Source: Odoribacter sp036657595
Lineage (GTDB): Bacteria > Bacteroidota > Bacteroidia > Bacteroidales > Marinifilaceae
Assembly: GCA_036657595.1 (NCBI GenBank)
Contig: JAVXFZ010000007.1
Coordinates: 4,983-68,982 of the forward strand
Length of the DNA stretch: 64,000 nucleotides
Direction: 5' to 3'
Positions 1 through 6,803 of this stretch are shown piece by piece. Positions within the stretch are counted from its first letter, which is position 1. The number at the start of each line of letters is the position of its first letter. Below the pieces are notes generated by a model. That model saw only the letters and a program-made list of their open reading frames with translations, was not told where the DNA came from and ran no database searches. Position numbers and translations under genes: made by a program.

Positions 1-392
1 ATTATTTCATCGAAATCTTTCATAAAGGTTTCCTGAGGACCGGTCATACAATAAAATTGAGGACCGGAACTTGAATTTTTGAAACCTTTGGATTTCAATT
101 GTGAGTAATTCTCAATTCTATCCGGTTTTATAAATATATTTGCCTGTCCCGTGTTGGTGATGACTTTTATTTCGTCTACATCACCTTTTACTAACATTTT
201 GCTTTTTACTTCTTGCCACGTTGTGCGCACCGGTTCGGATTGCATATTAAAAAACTGGAAGCCGATGATGACGACTGCCAGTATAATGTATAGCCAATAA
301 CCGTTGAACTTAGGAGTTTTCATCGTTTTACCGCCACCTACCGGAGGGAAATTAAATCCGCCGTCTTTCTTATTTTCTTTATTTTCTGCCAT
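1..392 (-). CDS. ftsH: ATP-dependent zinc metalloprotease FtsH, N-terminal part (runs off window)
   Basis: Only the first 130 or so codons are inside the window; the gene continues past the left edge. FtsH is a membrane-anchored AAA+ protease that degrades unassembled membrane proteins and some cytoplasmic regulators. The start is the ATG at 392, giving MAENKENKK, a short charged lead, a transmembrane helix at about residues 32-48 (YWLYIILAVVIIGFQFF), and the beginning of the periplasmic FtsH domain with TTWQEVKSKML and VDEIKV. The AAA and zinc-protease domains are outside the window, so the call rests on the N-terminus and on the rsfS neighbour, a pairing common in Bacteroidetes. It lies 33 bp after rsfS on the same strand, so the two are probably cotranscribed. 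Confidence 0.88.
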   Translation of the reverse strand, partial: MAENKENKKDGGFNFPPVGGGKTMKTPKFNGYWLYIILAVVIIGFQFFNMQSEPVRTTWQEVKSKMLVKGDVDEIKVITNTGQANIFIKPDRIENYSQLKSKGFKNSSSGPQFYCMTGPQETFMKDFDEI

Positions 393-425
393 ATATATAA
401 ATTCTCTTTCTTTCGTTGTTTATTT

Positions 426-788
426 TTATTCTTCGCATTGAGGCATCACCTCAACGATTCCGTCGCCCCAAAATTCTTCTAATTTATAATAATCTCTCAA
501 TTCTTCGTCAAAAATATGCACAATCACATCACCGTAATCCATCACTACCCACTGTGAGGTGTTTAAGCCTTCACAATGATAGGGGGTTTCTTTTAAATCT
601 TTCCTGACTTTTTCTTCCACCATATCTGTTAGACCTGTAATATGCGTACCTGAAGTCCCATTGCATATTACGAAAAAATTGCAAAAACAGTTCTCTATTT
701 TTCTCAAATCAATTTTTACGATCCGATGTGCTTTTCTATCTTCCAGAGCCTCAATTACTTTATCTACAATCTTTTCTGTATTTAACAT
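426..788 (-). CDS. rsfS: Ribosomal silencing factor RsfS (Iojap family)
   Basis: This 120-residue protein is the usual size for RsfS, which binds ribosomal protein uL14 and blocks 30S-50S joining when nutrients run low. The family core is clear: DLRKIENCFCNFFVICNGTS near residue 25, then THITGLTDMVEEKV, and the typical QWVVMDYGDVIVHIF near residue 80, followed by the conserved R-x-Y-Y-x-L-E-E-F-W end. The start at 788 is supported by a -7 promoter element about 25 bp upstream. It is first in an operon with ftsH. Confidence 0.95.
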   Translation of the reverse strand: MLNTEKIVDKVIEALEDRKAHRIVKIDLRKIENCFCNFFVICNGTSGTHITGLTDMVEEKVRKDLKETPYHCEGLNTSQWVVMDYGDVIVHIFDEELRDYYKLEEFWGDGIVEVMPQCEE

Positions 789-812
789 TTTAGGTTACAA
801 CTTTTAAAGCTA

Positions 813-820
813 CAAATATA
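813..820 (-). promoter_or_regulatory. Candidate promoter -7 element for rsfS-ftsH
   Basis: Read on the minus strand the bases are TATATTTG, matching the Bacteroidetes -7 consensus TAnnTTTG. A start site would fall near 806, giving a leader of roughly 18 nt before rsfS. No convincing -33 TTTG was seen. Confidence 0.55.
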
Positions 821-915
821 CACTATTTATCTACGATCTACTAAAAACTAAAAATTAAAAACGCATATACCTAAATATTTAAGGTCTTCGCGCCTGTTTT
901 TTTATTATTCTTTTA

Positions 916-923
916 TAGTTTTG
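916..923 (+). promoter_or_regulatory. Candidate promoter -7 element for the class V aminotransferase
   Basis: TAGTTTTG matches TAnnTTTG. Transcription would start near 930. An ATG at 945 would then have only about 15 nt of leader and the ATG at 1002 about 70 nt. Confidence 0.5.
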
Positions 924-1001
924 TAGACAATTTAATGGCTTGAAATGTTTCGCAGCAAGTCAAGCTATTTTTATTTTGCTAATTTGTTTAAACCAGATAA
1001 A

Positions 1002-2093
1002 ATGAAGACATATCAAATCCCTATGGTACCCGGTCCTGTTTCTGTGTCACGGGAAGTGCTTGAAGCCGGAATGGTGAATTTTGGATCGGCGGATCTTGAA
1101 AAAGATTACATTGAATTATACAAAGCGACCGAAAAATCATTGCGAAAAGTGATGCAAACCCGTAATAGTGTAGTTATTCAGACCGGTGAAGGGATGTTGG
1201 CATTGTGGAGTGGATTAAAAAGTTGTCTACTGCCGGGGGATAAAGTATTGACCTTATCTACCGGACTTTTTGGGTATGGTATCGGTGGAATGGCTGAATC
1301 CATCGGGTGTGAAGTGAAAACGTTGGGATTTGGATTTGATGAAACATTAAGTGACTTTGAATTAATCGAAAAGGCGATCCGTGAATTTCAGCCGAAAATG
1401 ATTACAATGGTGCAAAATGAAACACCAAGTGGAACGATGAATCCGGTGGCAGAAATCGGAGCGTTGAAAGAAAAATACGGAGTGCCTTTATTCTATGTCG
1501 ATGCAGTATCCGGAATGGGAGGGAGTGTGGTTAAAACGGATGAATGGAAGATAGACCTTTGTCTTGGTGCTTCACAAAAATGCCTTTCCGCACCGGCATC
1601 AATGTCGTTTTTATCGGTGAGCGATAAGGCTTGGGAAATCATTGAAGAGATCAACTATGTTGGCTACGATGCTCTTTTACCTTTCCACACAGCCGTAAAA
1701 AATGCCTATTTCCCTTACACTCCTTATTGGCACGGTACGGCACAACTGCATTGTGCTTGCGGGATGTTATTGGAAGAGGGATTAAGCAAAGCGATTCTTC
1801 GTCATAAAAAGGTAGCAGAATATTGTCGTAAAAGAGCGGTTGAGATGGGCTTGACATTATATCCGGCAGTGGATGCAACACCTTCGCCTACCGTGACGGC
1901 ACTTTACGTACCGAATAACATCTCTTGGAAAAATCTGGATCTTCGCCTGAGAGCTGAAGGATTAGTTGTTGGAGGAAATTACGGTTGTTTGTCAGGAGAA
2001 GTATTCCGGATCGGACACATGGGGACACAGGCAAATTTAAATCAGGTAAAAGAGGCGATGGACATTCTTCAACAGGTATTGCTTGCTATTTAA
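1002..2093 (+). CDS. Class V PLP-dependent aminotransferase (alanine-glyoxylate/serine-pyruvate type)
   Basis: A fold-type I class V aminotransferase of about 363 residues. It opens with QIPMVPGPVSVSREVL, the usual lead of alanine-glyoxylate/serine-pyruvate transaminases. It then shows the cofactor-ring region QTGEGMLALWSGL, the aspartate motif FYVDAVSGMGG, and the probable Schiff-base lysine in GASQKCLSAP. The C-terminus GEVFRIGHMG is also typical. An upstream ATG at 945 would add 19 residues with no family counterpart, so 1002 is preferred. The amino donor cannot be read from sequence: 2-aminoethylphosphonate transaminases and phosphoserine transaminases share the fold, and neither is signalled by the neighbours. 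Confidence 0.85.
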   Translation: MKTYQIPMVPGPVSVSREVLEAGMVNFGSADLEKDYIELYKATEKSLRKVMQTRNSVVIQTGEGMLALWSGLKSCLLPGDKVLTLSTGLFGYGIGGMAESIGCEVKTLGFGFDETLSDFELIEKAIREFQPKMITMVQNETPSGTMNPVAEIGALKEKYGVPLFYVDAVSGMGGSVVKTDEWKIDLCLGASQKCLSAPASMSFLSVSDKAWEIIEEINYVGYDALLPFHTAVKNAYFPYTPYWHGTAQLHCACGMLLEEGLSKAILRHKKVAEYCRKRAVEMGLTLYPAVDATPSPTVTALYVPNNISWKNLDLRLRAEGLVVGGNYGCLSGEVFRIGHMGTQANLNQVKEAMDILQQVLLAI

Positions 2094-2135
2094 TGGATGG
2101 AAAAAATCTGTAACTTTATCCTTCATTCGTCGTAA

Positions 2136-2435
2136 ATGATGCTCGATTGGCTGGAAGAACACCAATTGCCCTGTTTGTTTAAAGCTATATTTGGGGTGAG
2201 ATGTCCTGTCTGTGGCTTTCAAACAGCGATATTGGCATTATTGAGGGGTGATTGGATCACCTCGTTGAATGCTTGGTCGCCCCTGTTGCCGTTGATGGTC
2301 TTTTTGATTCTTGCAACTCTCCGGATTTGCGGTTTAAAAAAAATAACTGCAGGGACATTAAAAAGTTTCGGTTTTGTTTGTTTGATAATAATATTAATTT
2401 CATATTTGCTCCAATTAAGTGTTAATAATATCTAA
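2136..2435 (+). CDS. DUF2752 family small membrane protein
   Basis: This 99-residue protein carries the DUF2752 signature: a C-P-x-C-G motif (RCPVCGFQTAILALLRGD) followed by two hydrophobic helices at about residues 47-65 and 78-97. The family's function is unknown. It sits 42 bp after the aminotransferase and 11 bp before the next membrane protein, so the two small genes are probably cotranscribed. Two adjacent ATGs (2136 and 2139) could both start it. Confidence 0.8.
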   Translation: MMLDWLEEHQLPCLFKAIFGVRCPVCGFQTAILALLRGDWITSLNAWSPLLPLMVFLILATLRICGLKKITAGTLKSFGFVCLIIILISYLLQLSVNNI

Positions 2436-2446
2436 TATGCAATGTT

Positions 2447-2788
2447 ATGGAAATCACTGATAAAGCACAACGCGATCTGCCCAATTCGTCGGCTATTTTA
2501 GTGTTGGGCATTCTTTCACTGGTCTTTTGTTGGTGCTACGGATTTATCGGATTGATTTTAGGAATTATCGCTGTTGTTATGGCAAATGGACAACGTAAAA
2601 TTTATTTAGAAGCGACTTCTGCCTACACAGAAAGTTCTTTTAAAAATTTAAATGCCGGACGGATATGCGGGATTATAGGAATCAGCATCTCTGCTTTTAT
2701 TCTGGCATTGTGGTTGTTCATCTTTTTGGGCATCGTTACTTTAGGATTAGGTGCATTGGGATTAGGAACTGTTGCTTGTGGATTGTAA
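2447..2788 (+). CDS. CCC-motif/DUF4190-like small membrane protein
   Basis: A 113-residue membrane protein with two hydrophobic segments: residues 12-36 (LVFCWCYGFIGLILGIIAVVM) and about 70-113. It resembles Bacteroidetes proteins named CCC-motif membrane proteins, in which the first helix has closely spaced cysteines and the linker contains NAGRICGIIGIS. DUF2752 and this family often occur side by side in Bacteroidetes. The function is unknown; a small envelope component is an inference only. Confidence 0.75.
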   Translation: MEITDKAQRDLPNSSAILVLGILSLVFCWCYGFIGLILGIIAVVMANGQRKIYLEATSAYTESSFKNLNAGRICGIIGISISAFILALWLFIFLGIVTLGLGALGLGTVACGL

Positions 2789-2803
2789 AAATAATAAATA
2801 ATT

Positions 2804-3448
2804 ATGGACTATAGATTTGAAATCAGTAAACCGGACAGTACAGACTTCAGGTGTGAAATTGCTATTAATGGAGAACAAACTTTCCAGCAATTCCACGACA
2901 AAATTGTTGAAACATTAGAATTTGACGGCTCTCAAATGGCTTCTTTTTTCACCTTAGATAAAGTGGGAAATCGTGGAAAAGAAATCGCTTTGATGGAGAT
3001 GTCGGCAGATGATGAAGAGGATAACAATACATTAGTAATGGATGTTACGACGATTCGTGAAATCGTTAATGCCAGTTGCATCGAATTGGAATATGTCTAT
3101 GATTTCTTTTCAAACAAATTTCTAAAAGTCGAATATGCCGGTGAATATATTGGTGACTCTGCCGACGTTTTACCGCTGTGTGTGTATTGTGACGGCGAAC
3201 TTCCTCAACAAACGGAATACGACGCAAAAGAAGATTGGGCGTATGACAAGGATGATGACGACTATGACGATAGTTTTGTCGAAGAATTTGGAGAAACGCG
3301 GAGAAGTAAAAAAGGAGTTGATGATGACGATGAAGATTATCGCTTTGGTGATGATGATGAGTACAAAGAAGATGACTTTGGAGAAGAAGAAGACGGAAAA
3401 TACGACGACCGTTATGAAAGCTTGGATGATTATATAGATAAATTGTAA
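2804..3448 (+). CDS. pRiA4b ORF-3-like protein with a very acidic C-terminal tail
   Basis: The first 130 or so residues resemble the plasmid pRiA4b ORF-3/IS1096 passenger TnpR-like domain: MDYRFEISKPDSTDFRCEI, EQTFQQFHDKIVETLEFDG and MASFFTLD. Despite the family name, Bacteroidetes commonly carry it as a stand-alone chromosomal gene next to miaA, with no transposase, as here. Residues from about 145 to the end are almost entirely Asp, Glu and Lys, including runs of three to four aspartates, and end in DDRYESLDDYIDKL. The tail is probably disordered and could mimic nucleic acid or bind cations. The function is unknown. Confidence 0.75.
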   Translation: MDYRFEISKPDSTDFRCEIAINGEQTFQQFHDKIVETLEFDGSQMASFFTLDKVGNRGKEIALMEMSADDEEDNNTLVMDVTTIREIVNASCIELEYVYDFFSNKFLKVEYAGEYIGDSADVLPLCVYCDGELPQQTEYDAKEDWAYDKDDDDYDDSFVEEFGETRRSKKGVDDDDEDYRFGDDDEYKEDDFGEEEDGKYDDRYESLDDYIDKL

Positions 3449-3474
3449 TTAAAGCCACAGAGGGTTTAATGTGT

Positions 3475-3558
3475 AGCCCGGCGTATAGAAACCGACACTT
3501 TCTTTATTCGATGGAACAATACTATGAATAAACAACAGGTCGTTCTTTACGCCGGGTT
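3475..3558. other. Long structured hairpin in the intergenic region before miaA
   Basis: Bases 3475-3490 (AGCCCGGCGTATAGAA) pair with 3543-3558 in 14 Watson-Crick pairs plus one G-U wobble and one U-U mismatch. After a 2-nt bulge, CGAC at 3493-3496 pairs with GTCG at 3539-3542. An inner 7-bp stem pairs TTTATTC (3503-3509) with GAATAAA (3526-3532) around a 16-nt loop. The outer arm is G+C-rich compared with its surroundings and is followed by TTTT, so a read-through terminator is one explanation; a structured leader of miaA or a small RNA are others. I recognise no known RNA family. Confidence 0.55.
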
Positions 3559-3598
3559 TTCATATTCAAAACAACAACTCGCCAGTGTGCCCAATTGA

Positions 3599-4498
3599 AT
3601 GATGAAGACCTTAATTGTTTTACTGGGTCCCACAGGAGTGGGGAAAACAGAACTCAGTATTGATATTGCAAAATTTTATAACACACCGATACTATCGTGT
3701 GATTCCCGACAAATTTATCGGGAAATGTGCATAGGCACAGCTGTCCCTTCTGCTACTCAATTGGCAGAGGTTCCTCATTTTTTTATACAGTCGATTTCTG
3801 TTGAAGACTATTACAATTCTTGGCAATTTGAACTGCAAGCTCTTGAAAAAATACAAGAATTGTTTGAAAAGCGGGAAGTTGTTTTAATGACAGGAGGTTC
3901 TATGCTCTACATTGATGCCGTGTGTAAAGGAATCGATGATGTGCCGACTATTTCGCCTGAATTGCGGGCTGAATTGATGGATATTTACGAACGCAAAGGT
4001 TTGGAAACAATCCGGGCTATGCTCAAAGAATTAGATCCCGTATTTTATGAACAAGTAGATTTAAATAACGGAAAACGGGTGCTGCACGCCGTCGAAGTGT
4101 GTCGGATGGCAGGTGTTCCGTACTCTTCGCTAAGGAACAACACCCCGAAAGAAAGAAATTTCAACATCGTGCGGATTGGACTCAAGCGGGAAACAGAAGA
4201 ATTATACGCTCGTATCAACCAACGGGTAGACACAATGTTGGAGAAAGGCTTGGAAGCGGAAGCGCGGACATTATGGTCGAAGCGTAATTTGAATGCCCTA
4301 AATACGGTGGGATACAGAGAATTTTTTGATTATTTTGAAGGGAAAACAGACTATGCAGAAGCAGTACGTCTGATAAAACGTAACTCACGGCGATATGCCC
4401 GAAAACAACTATCTTGGTTTCGTCGCGATTCAGCTATACAATGGTTTCATCCGGATGACCGGGAAGAGATAATGCACTACATCGAAGAACATACATAG
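3599..4498 (+). CDS. miaA: tRNA dimethylallyltransferase MiaA
   Basis: MiaA transfers the dimethylallyl group to A37 of tRNAs that read codons beginning with U. The 299-residue protein has the P-loop LLGPTGVGKTELS near residue 8 and the family motif CDSRQIYREM near residue 35. It also has the tRNA-binding region GGSMLYIDAVCKGIDDVP, and NTVGYREFFDYFEG followed by RRYARKQLSWFRRD near the C-terminus. Two ATGs in a row (3599 and 3602) could start it. It is preceded by the hairpin at 3475-3558 and converges on the DMT transporter. Confidence 0.96.
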   Translation: MMKTLIVLLGPTGVGKTELSIDIAKFYNTPILSCDSRQIYREMCIGTAVPSATQLAEVPHFFIQSISVEDYYNSWQFELQALEKIQELFEKREVVLMTGGSMLYIDAVCKGIDDVPTISPELRAELMDIYERKGLETIRAMLKELDPVFYEQVDLNNGKRVLHAVEVCRMAGVPYSSLRNNTPKERNFNIVRIGLKRETEELYARINQRVDTMLEKGLEAEARTLWSKRNLNALNTVGYREFFDYFEGKTDYAEAVRLIKRNSRRYARKQLSWFRRDSAIQWFHPDDREEIMHYIEEHT

Positions 4499-4528
4499 CA
4501 TTTCGTGTTAAAACCGATTCATTCTTCA

Positions 4529-5518
4529 TTAATCCGTTATAAATGTCTTTGACTGATGAGTATAGCCTCCTTTTTGTGGAATAATCAGAATCAAAAACGA
4601 TCCGAGAACAATCACACCGCCCAAAATATAATCTTTCGTACTGAGTTCCGGGCGCATAGCCGCATAGAAAATAGCGGCGAGAAGTTCTAACCCGTAAGTC
4701 ATCACCGGCTGAAATGCCCGTATTGCCATAAAAGTTTCTGATTTAGAATATTTAAGCGTAGCATAATACAAATAAGTAGTTGTGGCATTGAGAAAGAACC
4801 CGGCTATACAGGCGGTGATGATGGTTCCCGGATGAAACATCGTTTTTAAATCCGGTAAATACGTTAGAATAAATAGAAAAGTCGGTAAGTGGTCTGCCAT
4901 AATATATTTAAACAGAGCTACCAAGAACAAAAAACCAAGCAATATTAATCCTCCATAAAACATCGTATATCCCGAAATTCCGCATTTTTGTCGAACGGTA
5001 GCAGACGGATCCAATAAGGTTGTCTTTTCAATGATAACCGATCGAAGGCAGCTCGCTGTGGCTGATACGGTCACTAAAATAGATACAAGGAGCCTGATGT
5101 GAGTGGGCAATGAGAAGATAAAAAGGATAAAACCTGTTAGAATCAACAATATACCGATATAATCCAATTTATAAGGAATCCGTTTAAAAATGGCAAATGC
5201 CAGTATATAAGTGATAATGATTTCAATATTGAATAATATACTTGTTTCTGTGGAGGTAATATAGAGAAACGTAGAAATCATCGTGAAACTCCGAATGATT
5301 TGCAGGAGGGTATAAAGCCACGAATATTTCACTCTGCTTTTCCATTTTTGTGGTTCAACCTGTTCGCGAATAAGCATTAGTGAAGTTCCTGTTGCAAAGA
5401 TCATTAGTGAAGTGAATAAAATGATATTTATATCAAATTCAAGAACACAGTAACGGTTGGCAACATTTAAGATTGCCCAAACGAAAACGGTTGACAATGC
5501 AAGTAAAACACCTTTCAT
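4529..5518 (-). CDS. DMT/EamA-family transporter
   Basis: A 329-residue integral membrane protein with about ten hydrophobic helices in two similar halves, the EamA layout of drug/metabolite transporters. The second half carries the usual motif FMAIRAFQPVMTYGLELLAAIFY followed by GGVIVLGSFLILI. The family exports amino acids, nucleosides, sugars or drugs; the substrate cannot be inferred. The gene is monocistronic: it converges on miaA and has a long repeat-bearing region upstream. Confidence 0.82.
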   Translation of the reverse strand: MKGVLLALSTVFVWAILNVANRYCVLEFDINIILFTSLMIFATGTSLMLIREQVEPQKWKSRVKYSWLYTLLQIIRSFTMISTFLYITSTETSILFNIEIIITYILAFAIFKRIPYKLDYIGILLILTGFILFIFSLPTHIRLLVSILVTVSATASCLRSVIIEKTTLLDPSATVRQKCGISGYTMFYGGLILLGFLFLVALFKYIMADHLPTFLFILTYLPDLKTMFHPGTIITACIAGFFLNATTTYLYYATLKYSKSETFMAIRAFQPVMTYGLELLAAIFYAAMRPELSTKDYILGGVIVLGSFLILIIPQKGGYTHQSKTFITD

Positions 5519-6270
5519 AGAGATTAAAAATAATTATAAAGGGTACGGAATCTTCAGAACAAATGTTCTTACAATCTTTAAATATGTTTCATTTGCTTTG
5601 TCACTTTTAAATTTTCTCCTGTGCATAAAGACTCTTTTTTGCCGGTCGCTCTTAAAAATATTGATTTTTCCGATGTAATTTTTCTCCTTTAAAGTCAATT
5701 TTTCTCCTATAATACTCCTTACAATCGCTACCCTATCGTTTGAGTATCGCTACCTTCCAGTCGTATTCCGGTCGTATTCCCTTCGTATCCTCGTCGTTTC
5801 AGAACGAAGAAACTACGTTTAGAATTCACCGAGACAACGACTTAGTGTATAATATACTGATAAGATATTTTAGGCTTATTGTTGATCATTTAAAGCCGAA
5901 AGATGCGGATCAACGATGGGGTAAGGTATTCACTTATTGAATCGTTGAAGTAATGGTTACTTTTTAAATGATTTCCCGTTTCTCCTCTGCGCGATGGAGG
6001 GTGCTGTTTGTTTTAAACAACACAATTCGCCGCTCGGATAGAGCAAAAATCTTTAAATATTGGCTTTTTAGTGAGAATCTAATTTTTTTATTTAAAATAA
6101 GTGTAGAGTTCTAAAAATATAATTGTATTTTTATACATTGAATGGAAAGTTTGTGCAAAGAGAATTTGCTATTCGGATGTACTTACTTCCAAAGAAATAG
6201 AGAGCATTTTTGTAACTTTTTTTGTGAATATATTGCTTGCAAAATTAAATCGTTTACTTAATTCTAAGAG
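5519..6270. other. 752-bp divergent intergenic region carrying dispersed repeat copy A
   Basis: No gene is supported here. The region is A+T-rich apart from the repeat at 5728-5820. The longest open frames (5457-5678 and 5740-5940) have no family resemblance; the second simply reads through the repeat from a TTG. A short imperfect palindrome, GTTTGTTTTAAACAAC, lies near 6008-6023. Promoters for the DMT transporter and for the gene at 6271 must lie here, but I saw no clean TAnnTTTG. Confidence 0.6.
5728..5820 (+). repeat. Dispersed intergenic repeat, copy A
   Basis: The second copy is inverted at 47331-47434. Over 5751-5810 the copies agree at 56 of 60 positions, and the identity continues through TGAGTATCGC and CTACCCTATCGTTTG upstream. 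Copy B carries about 11 extra bases between these blocks. The middle consists of degenerate 9-11-bp units of the form TTCGTATTCC. The right end has a small hairpin, TCGTT-TCAG-AACGA. Confidence 0.8.
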
Positions 6271-6669
6271 ATGAAAGATTCTTATTGTTTGCGTATAGAG
6301 GTGACAAATATTAATCACATTCAGTTGCTTGATCTTCTTTTGGATCAAGAACATAACACGGATAGTCCGGATTGGGAATTTGAGATGGAGGAGGAGGAAT
6401 TTTATGGAGATTGTCCAATGATTTATATTTCGTTATTATTGGATTTGATAAGAAATAAATTTGATGATTTGGAGAAAATAGGAATCAAACGTGATATGAT
6501 TAGTATCTGGAGGGTAGTCAATTATGAACGGGAATGGTATATGGAATATCAACCGAGCGATTTAAAGGAATTGGTGGAGTATGATATTAGCTTTCGGATT
6601 TCTTGCTATCCGACCGATGATACGATGCCTGCGGAGATTCCCACCGAAGAAAATAGGATTTTAAATTAA
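6271..6669 (+). CDS. Hypothetical protein (possibly DUF4279/immunity-like)
   Basis: A 132-residue acidic soluble protein with no signal peptide. I do not recognise it firmly. The central part, IWRVVNYEREWYMEYQPSDLKELVEYDISFRISCY, loosely resembles DUF4279-type proteins, in which an aromatic-rich strand is followed by E-x-x-P-x-x-L and a strand ending in S-C-Y. Some of those occur as immunity proteins, but no toxin gene is nearby. It stands alone between a repeat-bearing gap and a strong inverted repeat, which fits an isolated accessory gene. The ATG at 6271 is the first in frame. Confidence 0.55.
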   Translation: MKDSYCLRIEVTNINHIQLLDLLLDQEHNTDSPDWEFEMEEEEFYGDCPMIYISLLLDLIRNKFDDLEKIGIKRDMISIWRVVNYEREWYMEYQPSDLKELVEYDISFRISCYPTDDTMPAEIPTEENRILN

Positions 6670-6732
6670 AACGATACGACCTCTTAGAGGCTCTTAAAAG
6701 TCCGTGTGTCAACTCGTCAATGGTTGATCAAC

Positions 6733-6776
6733 TTAACCGCTTTATCGTTTAAATAAGCAAACGATAAAGCGGTTAA
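6733..6776. terminator. Perfect 18-bp inverted repeat between convergent genes
   Basis: TTAACCGCTTTATCGTTT at 6733-6750 is exactly complementary to 6759-6776, with an 8-nt loop. It lies between the hypothetical gene (+) and fumarase (-), the place for a bidirectional terminator. Neither side has the T-run of a standard intrinsic terminator. Two smaller palindromes sit just upstream: CCTCTTAGAGG at 6680-6690 and GTTGATCAAC at 6723-6732. Confidence 0.5.
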
Positions 6777-6803
6777 ATGAAATGTAAGTCTTGTGCGTGG
6801 GAC

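Noticed and set aside
3066..3458. 130-residue minus-strand ORF opposite the acidic-tail gene
   Set aside because: Its His/Arg-rich content is the complement of the Asp/Glu codons on the coding strand, so it is a shadow.
5740..5940. 66-residue plus-strand ORF over repeat copy A
   Set aside because: It starts with TTG, reads through the dispersed repeat in a frame different from the ORF over copy B, and resembles no protein family.
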